Assembly: GCA_037043455.1 (NCBI GenBank)
Contig: JAWPHD010003269.1
Location: 1-64,000, forward strand
Direction of reading: 5' to 3'
Origin: Cyrtodaria siliqua
Lineage: Eukaryota; Mollusca; Bivalvia; Adapedonta; Hiatellidae
Length of the DNA stretch: 64,000 nt
The notes beneath the pieces were generated by a model. That model worked only from the letters and a program-made list of their open reading frames with translations. It ran no database searches and was not told where the DNA came from. A program made the translations under genes and the position numbers. Shown piece after piece: positions 42,501-55,383 of this stretch. Position 1 is the stretch's first letter, and every line of letters begins with the position of its first letter.

Positions 42501-43092
42501 CAGCCCCCTAACACAAGGCATGGGATTTAATTTTGTTTTAAACAATCTTTTAGTCATATCCCGACAGCATCTACTTTAGGAGTGGGCACAATGTTCACAT
42601 TCATAGTGCTACCACACCGGAATACCACGCCGTAGACACACAACATGAAACTGACACTAGGGCCTATCAGTCCAAACACTACCTTTTAAATTCTAACGTC
42701 AAGCAAGGGAGCTACTTTATAGTAACCATTTGATAAAGACTTTGGTGCGGCCCATCCAGGGACTGAACCCACAGCCTCTCACATGCCAGGAACATTCTAC
42801 CGCAATTTCTTTCCAGCATATTGTGCTTTATAGAAAATACAGTGACACCACATAGGTCTACAGGATATCATTTAACTTCAAGTAATTATAATTATCATAA
42901 CAGTGGCACAGGATAGATATGATTTTTATTCAATACATACGGACAGACATTACAATGTAGGTTGCAGTAAGAACTAGTATCCAGTACAAGAAGTGTCACT
43001 AGAGGGGAACCTGAAATCACTCTGCATTAACCAATGTGTATGTAGTGGGGATTGAACTGTGTCGATATAGATCAGCAAACAAACTGGCGTTA

Positions 43093-43737
43093 GGCCAAAA
43101 AAAAATTAAAATAGGTGTGTTTCCTATTGCATGCCCAAAAATAGGGTAGGTCGGTAGGCTTTTTAAAAAAAAAAAAAAATTGGGCAAGATATTGTGAGAT
43201 TCTATTTATCTCATAAACCCCATACAAGTTGATGATACAACTGGAAGTTTCTCTGTGATGTTGCACTTTACCTCGATAAAAGACTGCCCGAGTTAAATTA
43301 CGCATTCCAGTGTTACAAATAACAGGACACTTTAAACAAGAAGATATTTGTTTAACATGCATTTTATTAATTAGTTTCATAGTTAATTAGCATTGCATTG
43401 TTTACCTGAAAGAGAAACATTATGAATGTATCGTATGACATTCCAGGCAAATTATATGGCTTACCAAATATTTTCCACTTTTGCTGTGTAATTTGGTAAT
43501 AATTTGCATATACCACCAGTGCCTAGTGGATTACAGAAAATATAGAACGGTGTTATGTTTCACTTTCAGGATGTAAGCTATGTGATAAATCATTGTTCAG
43601 AACAAATTAAATTTACTTTTCTTTTTTTTTCTCTCTTTTTTTCCCCTTCATATTTGCATAAAACGTCTTAGGGTGGGCACCTTAAAAATAGGGTCGGTCG
43701 GGCCACCGGAAACACAGGTAATTTTTTTTATTTGGCC
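43093..43737. mobile_element. GGCC-type element, 645 bp
   Basis: Inverted ends GGCCAAAAAAAAATTAAAAT and ATTTTTTTTATTTGGCC, with GTGTTTCC and GGAAACAC further in. Flanks TTA and TAA. It holds unique-looking interior sequence without an ORF of note. Confidence 0.65.
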
Positions 43738-44053
43738 TAAGTATTAATGCAGTCGTTTTTTTTAATCAATTACCAATTTTGGAAAGTTAAGTGTCATTAG
43801 GTGCCCAGTTTGTGGTTTTGTTTATATACCTCATAAAATCTGGGGTAATTCAATAATTATTGGAACGAATGGTCTGTGTATGCCTCTCAAAAAATCTTGA
43901 CAAGATATTTATTCCCTTCCTGGATTCATGACAAATCTCTATTAATAAACATAATTCAATAATAATCAGTGTGTGCCTTTCAAAAAATCTTGATGAGATA
44001 TGTATTCCCTTCCTGGATTCATGACAAAGCTCTAATAAACATAATTCTTTAAC

Positions 44054-45202
44054 CAGGGTTCAAACTAGGCCTGGACTTTTCCCTCCAAAGAAAATATAGA
44101 GAAGTGACCAAAAAATAGGGAGAAGTGAGGGAGACACAATCTTTTAAATTAAGCGCACAATCGGTTATTGTTAATTATTAATTGATATACATGTATACAC
44201 CCTATTAGTTATAACATTTTGATTATTTAAGTTATAGCTAAATGCACATAAAGCATGCTAGCTGTTTCAAATTAAATGTGTTTATTAATTTTATTCACAC
44301 TCACATGCACTCTTTACACATATTTACTGTAACTATAGAAGAAAGGATTGATAGAAGAATTAATATAAATATATTGCATGTATCTTTATTTATTCATCTT
44401 TCTAGCAATTTGTATGGAAATCTATGGAGGGTGTGAGTAGGATTCTCAAACTTCTTCCTAAAAGGCATATTCCTCATTAAGACCTATAAGACCAATTCAT
44501 GTGTTTGTATTAGCTAAAAACAATGTTGATGTTAAATTGATTCAGTTATATCTAATAAAAAAAGTTTTTCCTCCATCCGAAATTATGTACCTGTCCGAAC
44601 TACTATGACACCGCACTTTTCCGGAAGTAAAATATTGCCGAAAATTCAGTGTAATGTCATCTATTATTAACTTTTTTTCATGCATTAATTTGTTTGGAAT
44701 GCCAAAAGGTCTGTTTTATCAAACAATTAAGAAAACGCAACTCTAATCATTATTCGGTGGTATCATTTTATCACCTCAGGTCAATTATCTTCGTGTTTTG
44801 ATCACGTTTTCAACATGCACTTGTCTAACTGTAACGGAACCTATGATTGGTCAATTGTTTAGCTATACGCAATTTCATTGGATAAGGCGTGTGTATTCCC
44901 TGTACAGTCCAATTTGTAAACAAACAATGGCGAGGTGCAAAAATTGCCTCAGGAGATATCATATCTGTAGGAACGTATGCTGCGGCCCGCGGGGTTTCTG
45001 CTGTGATCGATCAAAGCAATTAGCATAATCCCTTTCCAGCGATGTCAACGCCTGTCCTGAGACATAAACAACAGGTCAGTTAAAGGACTGGTTACACTTC
45101 GCTTGAGGGCAGGAAAAAAGCGAAGTGATCAATCTGAAGGCGACTTAAACTTCGCCGTCGGCTAAAAAAAAAGCGAAGTCACGGAGGAAAAAGCGACTTT
45201 AA
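44054..45202 (+). mobile_element. 1.15 kb DNA transposon (family of 60360)
   Basis: Begins CAGGGTTCAAACTAGGCC and continues in parallel with the reverse complement of 60360-61535 (shared words GTAACGGAACCTATGATTGG, ACTGGTTACACTTCGCTTGA, CTTCGCCGTCGGCTAAA). A GGCC MITE sits at its right end. A 76-residue Cys-rich frame (44798-45028) is present, but the sister copy does not keep it. Confidence 0.7.
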
Positions 45203-45444
45203 GGCCACCCTTAAAAATATATATGTTTGCCCTTTCCCGACAATAATTTCAAATTTTGGGTCGGTAGGTAGGCACATTTTTTTGTTTTATTTATTTTTCT
45301 GTAACAAAAACATACTTTTGTTATTAGTGGCATCTTGATGCGACCGGCAATTAAAAAAAAAATGAGAAAAAAATAATTGGGTATAGGGCCCTTTTTTTCG
45401 AGTCGGCTGGGAAAGGGCAAACATTAACATTTTTAAGTGTGGCC
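45203..45444. mobile_element. GGCC-type MITE with TAA duplication
   Basis: TAA at 45200-45202 and 45445-45447; ends GGCCACCCTTAAAAATAT and TTTTTAAGTGTGGCC. Sister of 35246. Confidence 0.8.
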
Positions 45445-45459
45445 TAAAGGTGCTAAAGC

Positions 45460-46565
45460 AGCTGATACTTAAATAAAGGTACTTCTAAAACAATATGAGA
45501 TTTATAAATAAAGGCATGGTTCCCTGTTGATGAGATACATAACTGAAGGAATGGTTTTGTTCAAGTCAACAATATTCATAAATGAAGGCAAGGTTCCCTG
45601 TCAATGAAACATATAAATGAAGGGATGGTTCCTCTCAAGTCAATGAGATTTATAAATCAAGGCATGGTTCCCTGTCAATGAGACATGAAGGGATGGTCCC
45701 TTTCAAGTCAATGAGATTCATAAATGAAGGCATGGTTCCCTATGAACAACATTAATGAAAGCATGGTTCCCTGTCAATGAGACATATAAATGAAGGGATG
45801 GTTCCTTTCAAGTCAATGAGATTCATAAATGAAGTCATGGTTCCCCGTCAATGAGCGACATTAATGAAGGCATGGTTCCCTGTCAATGAGACATATAAAT
45901 GAAGGCATGGTTTCGTTCAAGCCAATGAGATTCATAAATGAAGGCATGGTTCCCTGTCAATGAGCAACATTAATGAAGGCATGGTTCCCTGTCAATGAGA
46001 CAAACAAAGGGATGGTTCTTTTCAAGTCTATGAGATTCATAAATGAAAGCATGCCATGGTTCCCTGTCAATGAGCAACATTAATGAAGGCATGGTTCCCT
46101 GTCAATGACAGACATAAATGAAGGTGTGGTTCTCTGTCAGTCAGATACATAAATGAAGGCATGGTTCCCTGCCAATGAGATACATAAGGGATGGTTCCTT
46201 TTAAGTCCTTACTTGTTTGTTTGCTGTTTAACATCTTTTTAGCACATTTTAGATGTATGATGCTCAATTTTTTTGGTGGAGGCAGACCACCCATTTATTT
46301 GTGGTGGAGGCAGACCACCCATTTATTCCTGGGTAGAGTACTGTCAATGAGATCTATAAGAATTGGTTTCCTGTCAAGGAGATAAATAAATGAAGGGATG
46401 GTTCCCTGTCAATGAAATACATAAATGAAGGCATGGTTTCCTGTCAATGATACATGAATGCATGGTTCCCTGTCAATGCGTTACATACATGAAGGCATAC
46501 ATGAATGAAGGCATGGTTCCCTGTCAATGAGAGACATTTAAATGAAGGCATGTCAGTTAGTTTAT
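45460..46565 (+). repeat. tandem array with GAAGGCATGGTTCCCTGTCA units
   Basis: Units of about 33-40 bp alternate AATGAAGGCATGGTTCCCTG with GAAGGGATGGTTCCTTTCA and AAGTCAATGAGATTCATA. A SINE family 1 fragment (46205-46345, with GTGGTGGAGGCAGACCACCC twice) interrupts it. Confidence 0.85.
46205..46345 (-). mobile_element. SINE family 1 fragment in tandem array
   Basis: Words TTTGCTGTTTAACATC, GTGGAGGCAGACCACCCA (duplicated) and CCTGGGTAGAGTA match family 1. Confidence 0.55.
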
Positions 46566-47179
46566 CTATGTTGTAAATCTCACTGCAGTAAATCTCATTA
46601 CTGTTTTTTGATAATCAGGTTTTCAACAGAAGAATGTGTACTCTAACAGACAGTTACCTATCTATATATAAGCGGTATATACCGGTATGACCTGATAAAT
46701 GAATATTTGGGGCAGCTTGAAGTGGGGTAGGCAGAAAACAGCAGTTTGTTTATATATAAAGGGATCACGAGGTGGATCCAGAGGTGGATCCAGAATTGAA
46801 ATTAGGGGAGTCCCATATTACCTTTTGGGGAAAAAACTTACTGAAAATTTAGTAAAAAAAAAGTACAGTCATTTTTTGCAGCAACCTTTTAATAACATAT
46901 ATTACCATATGATTCAAGTGTCAAAAGAAAGGACATTATCAAATAAAGTTAATAGAATGTATGCATATGAAAAGAAAGATATGTTTTACCTCTATTATTA
47001 ACCTTGAATACTTAAAGTTCCACAATTACGTATCTCAAATATTTAAAGTTATTAGATCTAGTGCATTATTTTCATCAAGTATTTCAATTCATCTGGTGCA
47101 TGACATTGTTTGCTCCACTGACATCACGTGGATACAGCATGATATATTGAAATGACCGAGAAAGTATTATAAAACATAC

Positions 47180-47940
47180 TGATATGTAGAACAAGAAACT
47201 CGTGGATTTTCATGTCTCGATTGCCTAAACAGGGCGTGACTTTAAAACGTTGTTTAAATAAAATTCTGTTAATTTATTAATAACCACCCCCCCCCACCCC
47301 AAAAAAACATTAGAGTTTGCCTTATACTGATACATGTATATGATATTAAAGTCCATCGTTGACAGCGAATAAAAAAAAATCACCCCAAACTAGGTCATGG
47401 TCATAGATGAAACCCATGTGTCCAAAAAGATGCACTACCCAAGATAAAACTAGAGAATTTTTGTCTTCCAAAGATTAAACTATAAACTAGTTTAAAACAT
47501 CCAGTGCATACAGTTGGTGAGAAAGTGACGTAAACATAAGAATTACTAAGTTATCTGCCCTTTGCTTGGAGGGTGAAGGTCACATCCTCAGTTCCTATGT
47601 CACATTTGCAATGTACAACCCATTATACAACTATACCCATTAGGTTCTAGCAGATACAGTTAGTAAGAAAGTGACATAAACGAAAATGTTAAATGTAAAA
47701 AAAAATGAAGTTATCTGTCCTTTGCTTGGAGGGTGAAGGTCAAATCAATATTTCCTATCACTTTGAGATGTACTTCTATAAGATACAGTCACATTGCGAT
47801 GTACTACTAAGAATTCCAACTATAATCGAAGTTTGAAAGGTCTAGTGCATACAGTTCATGAGAAAGTGACCTAAATCTAAAACTTGAATGTTGACGCCAC
47901 TCGTCGCCTTAAATGCCAGAAAAGCGACAACTATGTCTCT
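47180..47940 (+). repeat. interspersed repeat family with GAGAAAGTGACATAAA units
   Basis: Two to three units with TTATCTG-CCTTTGCTTGGAGG, GTGAAGGTCACATCC and AGTGCATACAGTT. The same family occurs at 49745-49830, 50610-50700, 53341-54072 and 55550-55620, often next to other elements. Confidence 0.6.
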
Positions 47941-48684
47941 TTTTTTTTCTTCAAAAAAGGCGAGACAAAATTATCTACCTCCGAACTATTCACTAATTTC
48001 ATATAGACAATGTATTAATTTATGTTGACTGTTAAGAGTTTGTTCAGTCCTTTCCTTTTTTTCCTCTTTCTTTTTCTTTTGTACTATAGTACATTTGATT
48101 GTGCTTAAATTGCCATTCTGTCACAATGGCATTATTGGTATTACCATTCACTGACTATGTTGGTTCCATTGTTGTATGTTTATGTTGTATGTTTAATATG
48201 CAAACCTTGGTGAAGTATATGTTACAGTATGTTATACATCTAACAAATTGTTCAACACACTATTGTTATAAACACACTATTGTTATAACAACTTTTCATT
48301 AAGCTGTTGTGAAAAGTCTACATCAAACTGCCTGAAAAAGTCTCAAATTGTATATTGACAATTTGGTTTTTGAACTATAATTTATAATGTGAGACTTTAA
48401 TCTGAGACAAACACAGACCAAAATAATTCATTTGTAGTTAATTTTCTCCCATTTAAGATGCAATTAAATGAGGAGCTATATAGAGAGAGTTACTCTTTAA
48501 TAACAACTTGATACATAATTTTTTTTTTTAAAAGTCACTATTTCCAACCATAATGATAAATGATCCAAGCAAAACCTTTTAATGAAGCCTGAACATTTTA
48601 CAGAGTGTCAAATTTCTCACCTGCTCTTACATTCACATTAGTTATTTTCTAAAACTTAAAGCAGCAAAGTAATGAAAATTTTAC

Positions 48685-48760
48685 CTTCAAGGAATACGAT
48701 TTAGATTTTGACCAATTCATCTTGCCGGTGTTATATCACTCCAGTTTGTCTCCAGTAGGC
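48685..48760 (-). other. candidate USP38 5' exon (non-coding or N-terminal extension)
   Basis: On the minus strand, a donor TTGAAG|GTAAAA follows 48685, preceded by an ATG at 48720-48718 with A at -3. The frame MNWSKSKSYSLK joins in phase to VAKSKKSVEK-MDIILKG at 36531, so it would either be 5' UTR or add 28 residues. The left limit is the donor; the right limit (transcription start) is not determined. This rests on splice match and phase only. Confidence 0.3.
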
Positions 48761-49344
48761 ACACATGGGCGGAGACTGCCTGATACCCTCGGAGAATTTA
48801 ATCTGATAATCCAGTTAATCTAACACAAGAATGCACTGTTTTTTATCAATGGAGGAGTGTATATGCTCTCTCGATATATAAACATTCTGTTAACCGATAA
48901 ACTATATTAGAATTATTTCATTGAGCGATAAACTATGTAAAATGTTTCAATGAGCCGTCAAGCTAATGTTTGATGACTATTTTCAAATAACAGACTGTTA
49001 TCTCATGTCTATATGCATTTAACTAGGTAAGCTCCTGCCTGCGAAACAACGCCCCATTTCAGCTATAGTTAAACGAACTACTACTGCACCAATACATTCC
49101 CATACCTGTATTCTATTGACACTTTAAGAAAAGTTAAACCTCTCATTTTACAATCGAGCTGTTAATAACGTTCCAGTGTTTGACTGCACAACTTATAGCT
49201 CAGGTCATGCATGGACAGAATGATGACTTTGAAAGAAATGAAGAGGCGGCCATGTCTGTGACCTTTAAGAATGACTGGTCAGCTGGTGGGAAACACTTTC
49301 AAAGTTTGATTCAGGTAGTCTAGGCTGAGATATCGGGACAGTTT

Positions 49345-49500
49345 GGGTTAACCCATAACCCGCTACATATATGTAATGGACTGTCCTTTTTTTGAATTAA
49401 GACCATTCCATTGATGTGACAAAGGGGTGTTTTGGGGAAAATGACTGATCAGCAGCCAGACATTGTAAACCCTGATCAGCCTGCGAGTTATTCACAGGCT
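49345..49500 (+). repeat. copy of the 11829 MITE left part
   Basis: AACCCATAACCCGCTACATA, GTGACAAAGGGGTGTTTTGG and ATGACTGATCAGCAGCCAG match 11829-11960, here without the 49-bp array. Confidence 0.65.
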
Positions 49501-49529
49501 CCCCTGCGAAAAGATTCATGAACTAACAC

Positions 49530-49870
49530 TTCACAGGCAGACTTCCCCTGCGAAAAGATTCATGAACTAGTACACGGTTCTAGAACTGCTCTAGAACTTG
49601 AAGAACTGTTCTTGAACTAGCCTTCAAGTTCAAAAAGTTGGTTCTTGAACTTGTACAGTTCTAGAACTTTTCAAGAACTGAGGTTCATGAATATGTAGTT
49701 CTTGAACTTATTTGTGGTTCAAGAACCAAACTGAATTAATCCATAAGCAAGTTCTTGAAAGGTCTAATGCATAAAGTTTGGGAGAAAGTGACATAAACGC
49801 AAATGTTAAAGGCAAAAAATTATTAAGTTCTTGAACTCGTGGGTCTTGATCTCAGATAAACTTGACATTA
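49530..49870. repeat. palindrome-rich TTCTTGAA/TTCTAGAA block, copy 1
   Basis: Dense inverted words GTTCTAGAAC, GTTCTTGAAC and AGTTCAAGAACC. The same arrangement with GAACTGTTCTTGAACTAGCC recurs at 50280-50520. TTCTAGAA also reads as a heat-shock-element core. Confidence 0.7.
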
Positions 49871-50279
49871 CCAAGAACCTTTTGGTTCATCAGTTAACAT
49901 GATTAAATTGTTACAGATACAGATTTTAAGTACTACTATATGATATGTCTTCTTACACAACAGTTACTGAGGAACTATTTTAAGCACACCTCATGGAGAT
50001 GATTATGTCTTTTTGAAGGTTAAAACAGAAATACACCAATCCTAAAGTTTATGAATAACAGTGTGGTCCAAGAAGGATTTAACATGTTCTAGGTAATACA
50101 AAATATAGACTGATGATAGATAGACGACAATCTAAAATTATTATTTTACAGCCTTTATCTTTAAACTTAAACATTTTGCCTCATGTGTGCACATCACTTA
50201 ACTAATAGTACAATTTGATCAAGGAAAATCAAAATCACACATGTATTTAAAGCAAAAATCTGTACTATAAAAACAGTAC

Positions 50280-50520
50280 TATAAACTTGAAGAACTGTTC
50301 TTGAACTAGCCTTCTTGGGTTCATGAACTTGTATAGTTCTAGAACTTTTCAAGAACTGAGTGAGGTTCATGAACTTATTTTTGGTTCAAGAACCAAAATG
50401 AATTAATAATATAAGCAAGTTCTTGAACCTATGGTTCTAGAACCATTCAGTTATTGAACTTAAGTGGGTCTTGATCTCAGATAAACCTGACTTTTCCAAG
50501 AACCTTTGTCTACTAAATAA
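50280..50520. repeat. palindrome-rich TTCTTGAA block, copy 2
   Basis: Shares GAACTGTTCTTGAACTAGCC, AGTTCTAGAACTTTTCAAG and GGTCTTGATCTCAGATAAAC with 49590-49870 in the same order. Confidence 0.7.
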
Positions 50521-50785
50521 AACAGACAAAAGTTTAGGGAATCAGAGACTTATGTTTACCAGTGTGAAGTCATGGATTGGATAAAATATAATGACTGAAA
50601 TAAAACAAGAAATCCGTGGATTCACGTCTCGCTTAGCGGGGGCGGGATTTAAATATAAAAAGGTCAATGATGCTTAAATGAAAGTTTGTAAACATTTTAG
50701 TAACTAAAAACAATGGAGTTTGCAGTTTGCTGAGATGACATTTAAGTGCATTTGTTTATAAAAAACAAAATGCCATTTTATTAAA

Positions 50786-53340
50786 AACAAGAGGTCAATG
50801 ACCTTGAAGCTCTACTGATTGATTTTGATTTCAGGAAGTAGTCGCTACAGACTTGTTTTTTGAAAATCTATTTTTAACCTTGAATTTCCGGCCGACCTGA
50901 AATTTTGCTAAGATCAATAAGACATTAAGAGCAACATTCCTGTGAAGTTTCATGAAAGTCCGTCAAGTAGTTTCAGAGAAGTAGTCGCTACATGTTTTCA
51001 TTATATAACTCTATGTAAACAAAAATGGCCGCTGGCAGCCATGTTTAACGTCAAATCAAAACGATTTTCGACAAGGACCAACATCATGTCATACTGATCA
51101 TTTTAGAAAAAGTCCCATATCAATATCTCTTATTGTTTTTAAGAAGTAGTCGCTACAAACTTATTTATTTTAAATCTATTTTTAGCTGTGGCGGCCATCT
51201 TGAATTTCCGGCCGACCTGAAATGTTTCTAGGATCAACTAGACATCAAGAGCAACATTCCTGTGAAGTTTCATGAACATCCGTCAAGTAGTTTCAGAGAA
51301 GTAGTCGCTACAAGTTTTTACTATATAACTCTATGTAACCAAAGATGGCCACTGGCAGCCATGTTTAACGTCAAATCAAAACGATTTTCGACAAGGACCA
51401 ACATCATGTCATACTGATCATTTTAGAAAAAGTCCCATATCAATATCTCTTATTGTTTTTAAGAAGTAGTCGCTACAAACTTATTTATTTTAAATCTATT
51501 TTTAGCTGTGGCGGCCATCTTGAATTTCCGGCTGACCTGAAATTTTTCTAGGATCAACTAGACATCAAGAGCAACATTCCTGTGAAGTTTCATGAACATC
51601 CGTCAAGTAGTTTCAGAGAAGTAGTCGCTACAAGTTTTTACTATATAACTCTATGTAACCAAAGATGGCCACTGGCAGCCATGTTTAACGTCGAATCAAA
51701 ATAATTTTCCACAAGGATCTACATCATGTCATGCTGATCATTTTAGAAAAAGTCCCATATCAATATCACTTATAGTTTTCAAGAAGTAGTCTCTACAAAC
51801 TTATTTTTTACAAATCTATTTTTAGCTGTGACGGCCATCTTGAATTTCCGGCCGACCTGAAATTTTTCTAGAATCAATTAGACATCAAGAGCACCATTCC
51901 TGTGAGGTTTCATGACAATCCGCCAAGTAGTTTCAGAGGAGTAGTCGCTACAAGTTTTTACTATATAACTCTATGTAAACAAAGATGGCCACTGGCAGCC
52001 ATGTTTAACGTCGAATCAAAATAATTTTCCACAAGGATCTACATCATGTCATGCTGATCATTTTAGAAAAAGTCCCATATCAATATCACTTATAGTTTTC
52101 AAGAAGTAGTCGCTACAAACTTATTTTTTAAAAATCTATTTTTAGCTGTGACGGCCATCTTGAATTTCCGGCCGACCTGAAATTTTTCTAGGATCAATTA
52201 GACATCAAGAGCAACGTTCCTGTAAAGTTTCATGACAATCCGTCAAGTAGTTTCAGAGGAGTAGTCGCTACAAGTTTTTACTATATAACTCTATGTAAAC
52301 AAAGATGGCCACTGGCAGCCATGTTTAACGTCGAATCAAAATAATTTTCCACAAGGATCTACATCATGTCATGCTGATCATTTTAGAAAAAGTCCCATAT
52401 CAATATCACTTATAGTTTTCAAGAAGTAGTCGCTACAAACTTATTTTTTAAAAATCTATTTTTAGCTGTGACGGCCATCTTGAATTTCCGGCCGACCTGA
52501 AATTTTTCTAGGATCAATTAGACATCAAGAGCAACATTCCTGTAAAGTTTCATGACAATCCGTCAAGTAGTTTCAGAGGAGTAGTCGCTACAAGTTTTTA
52601 CTATATAACTCTATGTAAACAAAGATGGCCGTAGGCAGCCACGTTTAACGTCGAATCAAACGATTTTTGATAAGGACCAACATCATGTCATGCTGATCAT
52701 TTTAGAAAAAGTCCCATATCAATATCACTTATAGTTTTCAAGAAGTAGTCGCTACAAACTTGTATTTTGAAAATTTATTTTTAGCCGTGGCGGCCATCTT
52801 GAATTTCCGGCCGACCTGAAATTTTGCTAGGATCATTTAGACATCAAGAGCAACATTCCTGTGAAGTTTCATGAAAATCCGTCAAGTAGTTTCAGAGGAG
52901 TAGTCGCTACAAGTTTTCATTATATAACTCTATGTAAACAAAGATGGCCGCTGGCAGCCATGTTTAACGTCAAATCAAAACGATTTTCGACAAGGATCAA
53001 CATCATGTCATGCTGATCATTTTAGAAAAAGTCCCATATCAATATCACTTATAGTTTCCAAGAAGTAGTCGCTACAAACTTGAATTTAAAAAATCTATTT
53101 TTAGCTTTGGCGGCCATCTTGGATTTCACATCAACATGAATTTTTGCTAGGATCAACTAGACTTCATGGGCAACATTTCTGTAAAGTTTTATGAATATCC
53201 ATCCAGTTGTTTCAGAGGAGTAGTCGCTACAAATAAAAGTTAACGGACAGACGGACAGACGGACAGACAGACGGACGGACGGACGACGGACGCCGCACCA
53301 CGGCATAAGCTCTGCTGATCTCTGATCAGTAGAGCTAAAA
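50786..53340 (+). mobile_element. element with eight copies of a 320-bp repeat
   Basis: AGTAGTCGCTACA recurs with exact 320-bp spacing (AAGAAGTAGT at 51141, 51461, 51781, 52101, 52421, 52740, 53060; first copy at 50833). Units contain GCGGCCATCTTGAATTTCCG, TTTCATGAACATCCGTCAAG and ATGGCCACTGGCAGCCATG. Facing words AGCTCTACTGAT (about 50804) and ATCAGTAGAGCT (about 53323) close the element, and a GGACAGAC run lies just inside the right end. Same design as the element at 7758. Confidence 0.75.
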
Positions 53341-54074
53341 ATCATCAGCTCCAAAAAGTAGGTCAAGGTCAAAGATGAAATCCATGCATCCAAAAAGATG
53401 CACTACCCAAGGCACAACTACATGTATGTCAAAATAGAATAATTTGTCTTCCAAAGATTTAGCTATAAATTAGGTTTAAAACATCTAATGCATAATTATA
53501 GTTCATGAGAAAGTGATGTAAATGTAACAATTAAAGTTATCTGCCCTTTTCTTGGATGGTGAAGCTCACATCCACATTTGCTTTTTGACACGTTATGAAA
53601 GTTTGAAAGGTCTAATGCATAAAGTTTGGGAGAAAGTGACATAAACGCAAATGTTAAAGGCAAAAAATTATTAAGTTATCTGCCCATTGCTCGGAGGGTT
53701 AAGGTCACATCCACATTTGCTTTGTCACGTTGCAATGTACCATATAAGATACAACTATTAGCAAAATTTGAAAGGTCTTAGTGCATACAGTTTGTGAATA
53801 AAAAGTGACCTAAACGCCAAAGTTAAAGGAAAAAATTATAAAGTTATCTGCCCTTTTCTTGGAGAGTCAAGGCCACATCCACATCTGCTTTGTCAGATTG
53901 CGATGTACCACCCTAGATACAACTATAAACAAAGTCTGAAAGGTGTAGTGCATATAGTTTGCGCGAAATTGATCTCAACGCAGGATTATTCAGTTATCTG
54001 CTCTTTGCTTGGAGGGTCAAGGGTCACTTCCACATTTGCTTACTCACGATGTACCACCCAAGATACAACTATAA
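53341..54074 (+). repeat. tandemly arranged interspersed repeat
   Basis: Four imperfect units with AAAGTTATCTGCCC, CACATCCACATTTGCTTT and AGATACAACTATA. It continues at 55544 after the insertion at 54075. Confidence 0.6.
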
Positions 54075-54223
54075 GGCCAAATAAAATTATACCTGAGTTT
54101 ACTGTAACCCGACCGACCCTCTGAAAACACCCCCGACTCGTTTTTATTTTATTGAAAAAAAAAAAAAGTTGAAAAAATTTAAAAAAAAAAAAAAAAGATT
54201 AAAAAAAAAAAAAAAAAAGTTGA

Positions 54224-54462
54224 GGCCAAAAATAAAATTATGTTTGTTTCCCCTTCCCGACCCATGCAAAAAGGGTTGGGTAGGTAGGTAGGTAAAATAT
54301 TTTTTTTATTTCATTTCTTTTATTTTAGATCAAAACTGGAATACATGCTACCTATAAGACACATTTAAGACAAAAAAAAAAAAAAAAAAAAAAAAAATCA
54401 GGTCGCGGCAATTTCGGTGGGTCGGTCGGGAAGGGGAAACAAACATAATTTTATTTTTGGCC
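54224..54462. mobile_element. nested GGCC MITE with TGA duplication
   Basis: TGA at 54221-54223 and 54463-54465; ends GGCCAAAAATAAAATTATGT and ACATAATTTTATTTTTGGCC, nearly perfect inverted copies. Confidence 0.8.
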
Positions 54463-54562
54463 TGAAAAAATAGTAATGTTCATGAGATCACGGTGCAATT
54501 TTCAATTTCGCGGTGCGGTTTTGAAAGCGTGTGAATTTCACGGTATACTGTGCACAGGACTG

Positions 54563-55383
54563 GTATAAAACAGTCAAAATGGCGTCTCCCAGTGCTGTTT
54601 TGGCTGTACAGTTTCAAAAATGTCAGCACATGGAAGCGCTAATGTTATGGCGTGCACTCTCCATAAAGAATTGATTGTTGAATTGTTTGACAAGTACCAC
54701 AAACAGGTCGGTAAATGCCCAGAGTTCCAGGCCACCTGTCGTAAGTTTGTTTCTTAAACAGTAATATTAATGAGCATATGTTTACTTGCTTCTCAACACT
54801 AAGCATTGGCATCGACTACTACTGTATTATAACTTCTTGAAGAAGTATGCCGTTCCATAATAATTTTCTGAACTCAACCTCAATATAGGCTCATAATAAC
54901 TAACATGAGAAATTTATAAATATTTATTACTTTCTGATGTTAGAGAAGTAATATACATGTAAGTCAACACTTTTACAAAACTATTCAAATGGTCAATTAA
55001 CATAATTTGACATTATCATTTTGAATATTTTTTCAGCTGTCTGGGAGGCAAGAACTGCTCTTGGTTACATGTATGTCAACCGCAGAATTTGACTACACCT
55101 GTTGGTCCCCCATCTTCCCGACGGTCATATACCAGTATTCAGGAAGAGCATGGAAGTCAAGTCACTCATAATTGGAGATCACACTGTATGGAGCTGGACC
55201 GATCCCAGCCGACTCATGTACTCATTGCTGTTGGAGCTGACCCTCTTTCGGACTTGCGGAAAACATTTAAAACTGTTTTACCCCCTTGTAATAATTGCAA
55301 GTGTTTGGGAAAAGAGCCAGTTGTTACCAGGCCTTTTGGGAAACAATAAAACATACACAATTTCATGTTGTTATCTATTGTAG
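54563..55383 (+). pseudogene. captured two-exon gene-like unit of unknown function
   Basis: TATAAAA at 54564, then ATG at 54620 and a frame of 40 codons plus one base (MSAHGSANVMACTLHKELIV...) to a donor GTC|GTAAGT at 54741. The acceptor TTTTTTCAG ends at 55036. Spliced, the frame goes on PVWEARTALGYMYVNRRI to TGA at 55090, after which the same frame stays open to 55383 (including DGHIPVFRKSMEVKSLIIGD and HTVWSWTDPSRLM). AATAAA lies at 55345-55350. The layout looks like a gene with a premature stop, inside a transposon. I do not recognise the protein; a fragment of a host gene or of a transposon gene are both possible. Confidence 0.4.

Noticed and set aside
44798..45028. Cys-rich small secreted protein
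   Set aside because: It lies in a transposon whose sister copy at 60360 does not keep the frame; no signal peptide.
49150..49330. CpG-island-like promoter for USP38
   Set aside because: Contains an ATGGCCGCC on the minus strand but no CpG enrichment or core promoter element that could be supported by eye.
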